A stretch of 64,000 nt of DNA from DASXAI01 sp963798445 (GTDB lineage Bacteria; Actinomycetota; Acidimicrobiia; Acidimicrobiales; Ilumatobacteraceae), in the NCBI GenBank assembly GCA_963798445.1, contig CAWCTH010000002.1:806001-870000 (forward strand), given 5' to 3'. This document shows positions 43,902 to 51,985 of this stretch, piece by piece (position 1 is the first letter of the stretch; every line of letters begins with the position of its first letter). The position numbers were made by a program, and so were the translations under genes. The notes beneath the pieces were generated by a model, which had not been told where the DNA came from, searched no databases, and saw only the letters and a program-made list of their open reading frames with translations.

Positions 43902-44948
43902 TCAGCAGTCGATGCAGACGCCGATGGCGGCGGTGGTAGCGCTCGACTTGGGGCCGAGCCACGGCGGGATGACCGCGGCGAAGCCCCCGGCCTCGCCGCC
44001 GGCCGAGATCACGAGCAGATGATCGGGCGACGGCAAGGCGCGGTACTCGGTGTCCCGGTTGCGGTCGGACACCACGGCCGCCTTGCCGACGCACTCCCAA
44101 TCGGAGCGGCGCACGACGGCGTGGTCGTAGACGAACTGGCGGATGTCGGCCTTCGACCAGCCGGCGTCGTGGAAGACGGTACGGAGCTGAGGCGGGAAGA
44201 CGACGGCGTAGTTGCCGGCCCAGATCGAGTAGTGCAGCATCGTGGCCTTGATCTCGGCCACCACCGTCGCCAGCAGGTCGGCTGGATCGGTCGTCCACTC
44301 GTTCATGATCTGGCGCGGGCCTGACGCCGCGAAGGCGGTGACCGCCGAGACGCCCGCGGGCACGCCCCGCTCCATGGCCAGCGGCAACCACGGCGCGCCC
44401 CCTTCCTCGTCTTCGGCCAGGCACCACGACAGCTTTCCCGGGTGGCCCAGGGTGGACCGGTCGAGCTCACCGGGACGGACTTCCAGGAGGTTGCGCAGCA
44501 CGAGGCGAACGGCGCGGCCGATGCACACCGACGCCCGGTCGGGTCCGGCGAGGGCCGAATGGGCCGACGACATCTGCAGCTGCCGGCGGATCGGACCGTT
44601 GACGACCAACAAGATGGCGCAGCCGCCGGTCGACGCGGTGGCGCCGTGCAGGAGCAACTCGGGCCGGCAAATGGCCTCCACCGCCGCCGCCACCACCGGG
44701 AAGTGGGGCGGCCCGCAACCGGCCAGCACGGCGTTGATCGCCACCTTCTCGGCGGTCAGCCCCCGACCCTTCACCGGCTCGACGCCGAGCACGTGGTCGG
44801 GCGGCATGCCGGCCCAGTCGAGCATCGCCGCCACGCGCGCCGGGGTCGGCGCCACGACCGGCAGCCCGTCGGTCCACCCCTGCTCGTAGAAGTGCTGCTG
44901 GACGTCGTCGTCGGTGTCCAGGTCGAACGACTTGGCTCGTAGGAGCAC
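43902..44948 (-). CDS. Conserved protein of unknown function, UGSC partner
   Basis: A 348-residue protein I cannot assign to a named family. Notable segments are YEQGWTDGLPVVAPTPARVA, NAVLAGCGPPHFPVVAAAVE, LHGATASTGGCAILLVVNGP, YSIWAGNYAVVFPPQLRTVF and a cysteine-bearing end GVCIDC. No signal peptide or clear membrane helix. Start GTG 44948 is the best available and weakly supported. It precedes the UGSC gene by 33 bases with its own stop TGA in the same frame, but a ribosome site and ATG follow that stop, so readthrough is not needed. The cysteines and position suggest it works with the selenoprotein. Confidence 0.75.
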   Translation of the reverse strand: MLLRAKSFDLDTDDDVQQHFYEQGWTDGLPVVAPTPARVAAMLDWAGMPPDHVLGVEPVKGRGLTAEKVAINAVLAGCGPPHFPVVAAAVEAICRPELLLHGATASTGGCAILLVVNGPIRRQLQMSSAHSALAGPDRASVCIGRAVRLVLRNLLEVRPGELDRSTLGHPGKLSWCLAEDEEGGAPWLPLAMERGVPAGVSAVTAFAASGPRQIMNEWTTDPADLLATVVAEIKATMLHYSIWAGNYAVVFPPQLRTVFHDAGWSKADIRQFVYDHAVVRRSDWECVGKAAVVSDRNRDTEYRALPSPDHLLVISAGGEAGGFAAVIPPWLGPKSSATTAAIGVCIDC

Positions 44949-44997
44949 CTGCCATTCATACCTGTGCGAGGGCCTCCCCGCCAGTGAGCCCGGCGCG

Positions 44998-45540
44998 CTA
45001 CCGGCGCCGCAGGAGCGCCACGAATCGGGCCGCCGCCGCATCGACACCGGCATGGTCGCCGGTGGCGACGAGGTCGAGGAGCAGGCCGCGAAGGACGGCC
45101 AGGGCCAGTCGGGTCGTCGCCGGGTCGGCGGCGCCGCCGGTGCGCTCGTCGACGTCGGCCAGCCAGCCATCGACGGCGGCCGGCACGAGCCGGGTGAACG
45201 GCGCCTCGCCCTGCGCGCCACGCGCGTAGCACTCGAAGAACAACCGCTCCAGCGGCCACAGCTCGGGCCGGCGCAGGTCGGCCCACATGGCGGCGACGGC
45301 GCCGCCCGGGTCATCGGGCAGCTCGGCCAGCATCGTCACCTGGCGGCGCTCGACCTCCTCCACGATGGCCAGCAACAGCTCCTCGCGCGACCCGAAGTGA
45401 TGGAGCAGCATGCGATGGCTGGTGCCGACCGCCTCGGCGACCTCGCGCAGCGACCGGCCGCCGATCCCGCCGGCGGCGAAGGCCTCGATGAGGGCGTCGA
45501 GCAGCTCCTGGCGACGCCGGTCGTCAGGCCGGCGAGGCAT
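44998..45540 (-). CDS. TetR family transcriptional regulator
   Basis: A 180-residue regulator with HTH blocks RQELLDALIEAFAAGGIGGR, LREVAEAVGTSHRMLLHHFG and SREELLLAIVEEVERRQVTM, and a helical ligand domain. It overlaps the end of the upstream SRPBCC gene by 17 bases. The 20-bp palindrome over the SRPBCC start is its likely operator, which would make it a repressor of its own operon, including the selenoprotein and the carboxyltransferase. Confidence 0.9.
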   Translation of the reverse strand: MPRRPDDRRRQELLDALIEAFAAGGIGGRSLREVAEAVGTSHRMLLHHFGSREELLLAIVEEVERRQVTMLAELPDDPGGAVAAMWADLRRPELWPLERLFFECYARGAQGEAPFTRLVPAAVDGWLADVDERTGGAADPATTRLALAVLRGLLLDLVATGDHAGVDAAAARFVALLRRR

Positions 45541-45970
45541 TCGGGCGGCGCCGCCGCTCGCTGCACGCCTTGAGGCCCTGCGCCTCCAGGGCGAGGTAGC
45601 GCTTCGTGAGCCGCCGGGTGAGCACGCCCACCAGGATGCCGAGCGGTCCCCGCTGGTCGATGCGCTGGCGCACGAGCGTCCGGTCGACGTCCCGCGCGAC
45701 GACCTCGTGGGTGGCGAACGTCGTGGCGCCGAACGAGCGCTGGCGCCACGCCCACGAGACGCCCGGCTCCACCTCGGTCACCGCCCACACCAGCTTCGGC
45801 ATCCGCGGTTGCTTGATCTCGAAGCGCCGGCCGACCTCGATGCCGGGGCCGTCGAGGGCCACGGTCCGCTCGATCGACGCCGTCCACTCCGACCAGCGCT
45901 CCACATCGACGAAGACCTCCCACACGATCGAAGCCGGTGCCTCGATCTCGACACTGCTATCCGTGATCAT
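45524..45970 (-). CDS. SRPBCC family protein (polyketide cyclase-like)
   Basis: A 148-residue START-like ligand-binding protein: VEIEAPASIVWEVFVDVERW, SEWTASIERTVALDGPG, KLVWAVTEVEPGVSWAWRQR. The C-terminus is basic (SERRRRPN). First gene of the leftward operon. Its ATG (45970) lies inside the TetR-type palindrome, so either the transcript is leaderless or the true start is a little downstream. Confidence 0.85.
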   Translation of the reverse strand: MITDSSVEIEAPASIVWEVFVDVERWSEWTASIERTVALDGPGIEVGRRFEIKQPRMPKLVWAVTEVEPGVSWAWRQRSFGATTFATHEVVARDVDRTLVRQRIDQRGPLGILVGVLTRRLTKRYLALEAQGLKACSERRRRPNASPA

Positions 45971-45987
45971 GTACCAGACGGTACATG
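45968..45987. promoter_or_regulatory. TetR-type operator palindrome
   Basis: CATGTACC-AGAC-GGTACATG is a perfect 20-bp inverted repeat with a 4-bp centre. It includes the start codon of the SRPBCC gene and lies between it and the divergent YjbR gene (GTG 46119). The pattern TGTACC...GGTACA is common for TetR regulators. Confidence 0.75.
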
Positions 45988-46118
45988 AATGCCGTGGCGG
46001 ATGGAAGCCAAATGTTCAGATGCAGCCGGATGGCGTCGTCCAGTTGGTCGAGCCGGTAGCTCGGGACGTGGCCGGCCACCCGACCGACGCGCACGGGTGC
46101 GGCGCTACCGTCACACAC

Positions 46119-46544
46119 GTGACCGACCCTGCGGACGTGCCGCCGGAGATCGTGGCCAAGCTCGGAGCCATCTGCCTGGCGCTGCCCGAGACCTACGAAG
46201 AAGCAGCGTGGGTCGGGACGCGGTGGCGCATCCGCCAGCGCACCATCGCTCACGTCCTCACGATCGACGCCGGCTGGCCACCCGTCTACGCCCGGGCCGC
46301 CGGGACCGACGGTCCGGTCACCGTCATGACCTTTCGGTCATCGGGTCCCGAGCTCGAGGTGCTGCGCGCGTCCGGACATCCGTTCTTCAGCGCTGCCTTC
46401 GGACGCGACGACGTCGGCTTGGTGCTCGACTCCGACACGGACTGGGACGAGGTCGCCGAGCTGATCACCGAGAGCTACTGCGTGCTGGCGCCGAAGAAGC
46501 TGGCCGAGGCGGTCGACCGACCGGCCGCATCGTCAGCTAACTGA
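46119..46544 (+). CDS. MmcQ/YjbR family protein
   Basis: A 141-residue protein of the YjbR-like fold: IVAKLGAICLALPETYEEAA, then VGTRWRIRQRTIAHVLTI, a TVMTFRSSGPELEVLRASGH region, SAAFGRDDVGLVLDSDTDWD and the C-terminal ITESYCVLAPKKLAEAV. GTG 46119 begins just upstream of similarity. Divergent from the SRPBCC/TetR operon, so the palindrome may control it too. Its 3' end overlaps the HxlR gene end by 12 bases. Confidence 0.8.
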   Translation: MTDPADVPPEIVAKLGAICLALPETYEEAAWVGTRWRIRQRTIAHVLTIDAGWPPVYARAAGTDGPVTVMTFRSSGPELEVLRASGHPFFSAAFGRDDVGLVLDSDTDWDEVAELITESYCVLAPKKLAEAVDRPAASSAN

Positions 46545-47204
46545 GGTGACGATGCCCGCGATGGGACTGAGTCGGAACACGCCGGGCATGCGGCGGGTGA
46601 GCGCGCGGGGCCCGTCGAAGTGCAGCCGTCCCGACCGCAGCGCGTCATCGAGCGGCGTGCGCCCCAGCCACACCTCGTAGAGCGACGCGACGTCGGCCGT
46701 GATGGTGACGTCGACCTCGAAGCCAGGATCGACCAGGCACACCGACGGCACCCCGGCCTCGATCACCACCCAGAAGAGCCGGCGGTCGTCGGTGAACCGG
46801 ATGTGCAGCACGTGCCGCTTGCCCGGGAACTCGGACGTATCGAGGCGGGTGTGCATCCACCACACGAGCAGCTCGGCGTCGAGCTCATGGGGGCGGGGGT
46901 CGCCGAAGACCCATTGGGCACCCCATTGGCCCAGGCCGAACACCGTGGGCTCAAGGGCGCGCCCGGCTTCGGTGAGCAGGTACTGCGTACCGACGCGCTC
47001 GACCAGGCCGGCCCGCTCGAACTGGCGCAGCCGTTTCGTGAGCAGGCTGCGGGACAGACCCGGCAGACCGCGCGCCAGTTCGTTGAACCGCGTCGTGCCC
47101 ACGATCATGTCCCGCAGGATCAACAACGACCAGCGCTCACCGAGCACGTCGAGTGCTCGTGCGATCGGACAGTACTGGCCGTAGCTCGGCCCTTGATCGC
47201 TCAC
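46533..47204 (-). CDS. HxlR family regulator with C-terminal SCP2-like domain
   Basis: A 223-residue protein. The HxlR winged HTH comes first: YCPIARALDVLGERWSLLIL, RDMIVGTTRFNELARGLPGL and LLTKRLRQFERAGLVERVG. The last 110 residues resemble a sterol-carrier-like domain (HVLHIRFTDDRRLFWVVIEA; VSLVDPGFEVDV-like VCLVDPGFEVDVTITADVAS), possibly ligand binding. GTG 47204 follows GAGGTGG. It faces an acyl-CoA dehydrogenase gene and probably regulates it through tandem repeats in the gap. Confidence 0.88.
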   Translation of the reverse strand: MSDQGPSYGQYCPIARALDVLGERWSLLILRDMIVGTTRFNELARGLPGLSRSLLTKRLRQFERAGLVERVGTQYLLTEAGRALEPTVFGLGQWGAQWVFGDPRPHELDAELLVWWMHTRLDTSEFPGKRHVLHIRFTDDRRLFWVVIEAGVPSVCLVDPGFEVDVTITADVASLYEVWLGRTPLDDALRSGRLHFDGPRALTRRMPGVFRLSPIAGIVTSVS

Positions 47205-47228
47205 CGTGCCACCTCGGATGTCGCCGAA

Positions 47229-47265
47229 GTCCACAATCTAGACCGGTCGAGTCCACATTCTTGAC
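47229..47265. promoter_or_regulatory. Tandem direct repeats, likely HxlR operator
   Basis: GTCCACAATCTAGAC (47229-47243) and GTCCACATTCTTGAC (47251-47265) match at 13 of 15 positions and are 22 bp apart, two helical turns. HxlR proteins are known to bind direct repeats. They lie between the divergent starts at 47204 and 47302. Confidence 0.6.
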
Positions 47266-47301
47266 TACCCGCCGATCCCGGCCGTTCCTACCGTCCACAC
47301 C

Positions 47302-48448
47302 ATGACCGACACCATCACCATCACCCCGAATTCCAACATGACCGACTGGACCGCATTGGCCCGTGAGCTCGGGATCACGCTCGGGCCCGAGGCCGCCGAT
47401 CGCGATCGCCGCGGCGAGCTCGGCGTCGATGCCTTCGACGCCCTGCGCGCCACAGGGGCCACCGAGCGCGTTGGTGCCCGTCGAGTTCGGCGGCGGCGGA
47501 GCCTCCCACCGAGAGATGGGCGACTTCCTGCGAGAGCTCGCACGGCACGACCCGGCCACGGCGGTCGCCCTCTCCATGCACGCCCACCTCCTCGCTACCC
47601 AGGTCTGGCGTCATCACCACGGCATGGACGCCCAGGCGGTGTTTCGAAAGGTGGTCGACGACCGAGCCGTCCTCGTCAGTACCGGGGCGTCCGACTGGGT
47701 CGGCTCGAACGGCAGTGCCCGGCGGGTCGACGGCGGCTACCGAGTGTCCGCTCGCAAGGGTCCGGCCAGTGGTTGCGAGGCCGGCCACGTGCTCGTGACG
47801 AGCATCCGCTGGGACGACGCCCCCGACGGGCCTCACGTGCTGCACTGCTCGGTGCCCTTCAGCGCCGACGGCGTGAGCATCGACCGCACGTGGGACACGC
47901 TCGGGCTCCGTGCCACTGGCTCGCACACCGTCGTGCTGGACGATGTGTTCGTGCCCGACGCGGCGGTCTCGCTCGTGCGCTCGGCTGAGCAGTGGCACCC
48001 GATCTGGAACACCGTGCTCGGCGCGGCGCTGCCGCTCATCATGTCGGCCTATCTCGGCATCGCCGACGCCGCCGTGGCGCTGGCGTGTGCGGCCGCCTCC
48101 GGGCGAGCGGAGTCCCCCACCTTGCAGCTGCTCGGTGAGATGACGAACGCCCACGTCGCGGCGACCGATGTCGTGGCGGCGATGTTCGGCGACTCTGACA
48201 ACCTGCACTTCGCCAACACCAACGAGCACGCCAGTCGCACCTTGGCCCGCAAGACCGTCGCCACGGAGGCGCTGATCGACACGGTGCGGCTGGCGATCGA
48301 GGTGACGGGTGGCCAGGGCTACACGCGCCGCTCCGACCTGGAGCGGCTCTACCGCGACATCCACGGCAGCCTGTTCCACCCGCTCCCCCGCGCTAAGCAG
48401 ACCCAGTTCACCGGGAGGGTGGTGCTCGGGCTCAGCCCGATCGAGTGA
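47302..48448 (+). CDS. Acyl-CoA dehydrogenase family protein (frameshift near 47460)
   Basis: An FAD-dependent dehydrogenase of about 380 residues. N-terminal part (TDWTALARELGITLGPEAAD, FDALRATGA) is in one frame; after about 47460 the next frame gives LVPVEFGGGGASHREMGDFL, RHDPATAVALSMHAHLLATQ, DTLGLRATGSHTVVLDDVFV and EVTGGQGYTRRSDLERLYRD with GSLFHPLPRAKQ at the end. The GGQGYTR and LYRDIHGS blocks are typical of the family. A one-base indel explains the break. Probably under control of the divergent HxlR protein. Confidence 0.85.
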
Positions 48449-48490
48449 GCGTCGAATGACGCGTCGAACGAGCGAGGCGCGCCGGTGGTG

Positions 48491-49349
48491 TCAGCCGTCG
48501 CCGCGCTGCTCGCGCAGGAACCGCTCCAGCTCCTCAGCCAGGTCATCCCCCGAGGGCACCTGCTGCTCGGTCTGGCTGTCGTAGCGCGCCTCGAGCTGCG
48601 AGACGTAGGCGCGCGCCGTCGGGATCGTCGGCCACGGCAGTGCTCAGCCGCTCCTCCCAGCGCGCCACGTCCGGGGCGAGCTTGCCGTGACCGGTGGCCA
48701 CCCCGGTGACGTGCTCGAGATGCCGCAGGAGCGCCATGGTGGCCTTGGGATCGTGCTCGCCCATCGCGTAGTGGGGCACGCCCACGCGCATGGCGATGGC
48801 GGGCGGACCGCTGGCGTCCAGCGCCGCCTGGAGCACGCCGAACACGCCGGTCGGGCCCTGGTACTGCGGGCGGCTCAGACCCAGGCGGGCGGCGAGCTCG
48901 TTGTTGGTCGACGAGCCGAAGACCACGGGCGGTCGGGTATGCGGCGTCTGCGCCGGGTTCGCTCCCAGCGTGACGATCATCTCGACCCCGGCTCGCGTCG
49001 CCAATTCGCGGACCAGCTCGGTGAAGGTGCGCCAGCGCAGGTGCGGCTCCACGCCCGACAGGACCACGAGGTCACGCCGATCCGCACCGTGTGAAGTCGC
49101 GTGGGCGATGAGCTCGGGCCACACCACGCGGCGGTTGCCCTCGGGCGTCAGCTCGACGCGCGGCCGCGCCTCGTGGAAGTCGAAGAAGGTCTCGGGGTCG
49201 ATGCGCGCCAGGGGTTCGGCCCCGAGCTCCTGTACCAGCCAGGACGTAGCTCCGGTGGCGACCGAACCGGCGTCGAACAGACCCGCCAACGCGACCACGA
49301 GCATGGGTCGGTGGAGGTTCGGCTGGACGTCCCAGGCCAGTTCGGACAT
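48491..49349 (-). CDS. PAC2 family protein (proteasome-assembly-chaperone-like; frameshift near 48620)
   Basis: A protein of the PAC2 family, common in actinobacteria with proteasome-related functions. MLVVALAGLFDAGSVATGAT, then FFDFHEARPRVEL, DLVVLSGVEPHLRWRTFTEL, MIVTLGANPAQTPHTRPP and VPHYAMGEHDPKATMALLRH are diagnostic. Near 48620 the frame slips; the true end YVSQLEARYDSQTEQQVPSG and LAEELERFLREQRGDG runs to the stop at 48491. A C-terminal acidic coiled tail is usual for the family. Confidence 0.88.
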
Positions 49350-49441
49350 ACCCGCACCGTAGACGCCATCTCGTGGTCGGGCCGAGGCAGCGTCCGCGTT
49401 CGTGGCATGCTTGCCTCGGCTCGGGAGCACTGGGGGGCACC

Positions 49442-50749
49442 GTGGGCGTCTTGGATGATGTAACTGTCGTTGAGTTGTCGATCGCCATCGCCGCACCGAG
49501 CTGCGGGCGGGCCATGGCGTTCCATGGCGCCGGCGTGGTGAAGCTCGAGTCGCGCACCAATCCCGATGTCGCGCGCCTGTTCGGTTCGGCGTGGGCGCTC
49601 GGCGTCGACGCGCCGTTGTACATGGACACCTCGCCGTACCTCGGCGAGATGGGGGCCAACAAGCGATCGGTCGGCCTCGAGCTGAAGCACCCGGAGGCGC
49701 GCCGGGCGGCCCTGGCGTTGCTCACGAACGCCGACGTGTTCATCACCAACTACTCCACTCCCGCCGTGCGCGCCCTCGGTCTCAGCTACGACGACGTGGT
49801 CGCGGTGAACCCCGACATCGTCTACGTCGCGCTGCCGGGCTTCGGCTCCGACGCCTCCCAGCCGTACTACGAGTTCCTGGCGTGGGGCCCGAACCAGGCG
49901 CCGCTCGTCGGGCTGGACGCGCTCACCGGTTACCCGGACCAGGACCCTGCCGGCATCGCCACCATTGCGCCACCCGACTACTTCGCCGGCCTACACGCGT
50001 TGGCCGCGGTCCTCACCGCCCTCGAGTACCGCGACCGCACCGGCGAGGGCAGCTTCGTCGACATCGCGCAGTTCGAGACGACGGTGTCGTGCCTGGGGCC
50101 GTACCTCCTCGACCACGCCCTCAGCGAGCGCGAGCCCGAGCGCTCCGGCAACCGCGTGGCCTGGTTGGCGCCGCAAGGCTGCTTCCCGTGCCTCGGCGAC
50201 GACGCATGGGTCGCCATCACGGTCGCCGACGACGGCCAATGGTCGGCGTTGAGCGGTCTGATCGGTGGCCCCGCGGGCGACACCCGCTTCGCGGCGCTGG
50301 CCGGGCGGCTGGCCAACCAGGACGAACTGGACAAGCTCATCGGCGAGTGGACCGCGACGCGCACTGCCGCCGACGTCGCCTGCCGCCTCCAGGACGCAGG
50401 CGTCGCGGCCTACGAGGTGCTCGACAATATCGGCGTGCTCCACGACCCGCAGGTGCGCGATCGGCACTGGTTCCAACTCGTCGAGTCGATGCGCTTTCCT
50501 GACGGCGACGCGTTCAGCGGTCATCCCATCCGCTTGACCGAGACACCTGGCCGGTGGTGGCGGGCCGGGCCGTCTATGGGCCAGGACACCATCGACGTGC
50601 TCACCGGGCTCGGCGGTCTCGCGCCGGAGGACGTCGACGCGCTGCTGGCCACCGGCGACGCCTTCACGGAGGCGGCACCCGAGCAGACGATGCGCCGGCC
50701 CTACATCGACTACGCGGAGATCCTCGGCCTGCACCGGACGGCACTGTGA
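49442..50749 (+). CDS. CaiB/BaiF family CoA transferase (first of a pair)
   Basis: A 435-residue CoA transferase: GVLDDVTVVELSIAIAAPSC, GAGVVKLESRTNPDV, GANKRSVGLELKHPEARRAA, ALPGFGSDASQPYYEF and TGEGSFVDIAQFETTVSCLG. The catalytic Asp normally found in the R-x-G-D region is expected near LDALTGYPDQDPAGI; I cannot place it firmly. Stop and start of the next gene overlap (TGATG), so the two related proteins are probably co-translated and may form a heteromer. Confidence 0.88.
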   Translation: MGVLDDVTVVELSIAIAAPSCGRAMAFHGAGVVKLESRTNPDVARLFGSAWALGVDAPLYMDTSPYLGEMGANKRSVGLELKHPEARRAALALLTNADVFITNYSTPAVRALGLSYDDVVAVNPDIVYVALPGFGSDASQPYYEFLAWGPNQAPLVGLDALTGYPDQDPAGIATIAPPDYFAGLHALAAVLTALEYRDRTGEGSFVDIAQFETTVSCLGPYLLDHALSEREPERSGNRVAWLAPQGCFPCLGDDAWVAITVADDGQWSALSGLIGGPAGDTRFAALAGRLANQDELDKLIGEWTATRTAADVACRLQDAGVAAYEVLDNIGVLHDPQVRDRHWFQLVESMRFPDGDAFSGHPIRLTETPGRWWRAGPSMGQDTIDVLTGLGGLAPEDVDALLATGDAFTEAAPEQTMRRPYIDYAEILGLHRTAL

Positions 50750-51873
50750 TGTCGGGACCGTGGGCCGGCCTGCGCGTCGTCGAGCTCAGCGGGCTGACGG
50801 GCGCCTACGCGACGCGGATGTGGGCGGCGCTCGGCGCGGAGGTCATCGTCGTCGAGCCCGCCGGGGGTCACGCCCTGCGCCACCTGCCGCCGTTCGCACC
50901 CGGCGTCGAGGGGTCCGAAGCGTCGTTGTGGTGGGCGTTCTTCGCACAGGGCAAGCGGTCCGTCGTGGCCGAAGCGGGCACCGAGGAGCACGCCCGGCTG
51001 GTCGCCTCGGCCGATGTGGTGATCACGGATGTCGATCCCGCGGTGGGCGCGCCTGCGCTGGCCAACGACCGCCAGGTGGTCGTCGCCGTGAGCCCCTTCG
51101 GCCTCTCGGGGCCGCGCCAGGGATGGAAGGGCTCCGAACTGGTGGCGTGGGCGTCGGCCGGTCTGGCCTTCACGTTCGGGTTCCCCGACCGGCCGCCGGT
51201 CACGGCGGCCACACCGGTGCAGTTCGCCGCCCACGTGACGTCGCTGTTCGCCGTGAACTCGGCCATGCTCGCCCTGCGGGCCGTGCGCCGCAGCGGCCGC
51301 GGCCAGATCGTCGACCTGTCGATGCAGGAGTGCTGCCTCTCGCTGGCGCCGGAGACGGGCGTGCCGATGTTCCTGGACGATCGCGTGCATCGCTCGCGGC
51401 CGGGCAACCGTCGCAACGTCACTCGCCCTTGGGGCCTCTACCCGTGCGTGGACGGGTTCGTGTCGTTCCTGGTCATCCAGCCGGCGCACTGGAAGGCCAT
51501 GGCGACCTGGATCGCCGAGGCGACCGGCATGGATACGGTGCTCGACGAGGCGTTCTGCGACATGCGCGTCCGCTGGGAGGTGTCGGACTTCATCGACGAC
51601 CTGACCGAGCAGCTCACCCGGCCCCACACGAAGCTGGAGCTGTTCATCGAAGGGCAACGCCGGGGCATCCCCATCACCCCGGTCAACACGGTGGCCGACC
51701 TGCGCGCCGATCCGCATCTGCAGAGCGCCGGCTTCTGGCGCGACGACAAGCACCCGGTGCTGGGCACGGTGCCCAGCCCTGGCTCACCGTTCCGCGTCAA
51801 TCACGACTGGTGGCAGTGGGCGTCGGCCCCGCTGCTCGGCGAGCACACCGACGAGGTCCTCGCCCGCATCTGA
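50749..51873 (+). CDS. CaiB/BaiF family CoA transferase (second of a pair)
   Basis: A 374-residue relative of the preceding protein: WAGLRVVELSGLTGAYATRM, GAEVIVVEPAGGHALRHL, FFAQGKRSVVAEAGT, VSPFGLSGPRQGWKGSELVA and IVDLSMQECCLSLAPETGV. Shorter than its partner and divergent in the active-site stretch. It may be the second subunit of a heteromeric CoA transferase that activates the substrate of the downstream carboxylase. Confidence 0.87.
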   Translation: MSGPWAGLRVVELSGLTGAYATRMWAALGAEVIVVEPAGGHALRHLPPFAPGVEGSEASLWWAFFAQGKRSVVAEAGTEEHARLVASADVVITDVDPAVGAPALANDRQVVVAVSPFGLSGPRQGWKGSELVAWASAGLAFTFGFPDRPPVTAATPVQFAAHVTSLFAVNSAMLALRAVRRSGRGQIVDLSMQECCLSLAPETGVPMFLDDRVHRSRPGNRRNVTRPWGLYPCVDGFVSFLVIQPAHWKAMATWIAEATGMDTVLDEAFCDMRVRWEVSDFIDDLTEQLTRPHTKLELFIEGQRRGIPITPVNTVADLRADPHLQSAGFWRDDKHPVLGTVPSPGSPFRVNHDWWQWASAPLLGEHTDEVLARI

Positions 51874-51985
51874 CGAGGCGCCCAGCGTCTCTGCTCTCTG
51901 ACGATCCGACTGGACACGAGTCGGGCGGTCACGACAGGCTCGGCTAACCGGCGCAGCCCTGCCTGGCCGGCTCGTCAGGGGAATC

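Noticed and set aside
43869..43904. Readthrough of the TGA that ends the UGSC partner gene into the selenoprotein
   Set aside because: The frame is shared, but a ribosome site and an ATG follow, the intervening residues look random, and no SECIS-like hairpin follows that TGA.
51906..51924. Terminator hairpin CCGACT/AGTCGG after the CoA-transferase pair
   Set aside because: Six-bp stem only; common by chance at this GC content.
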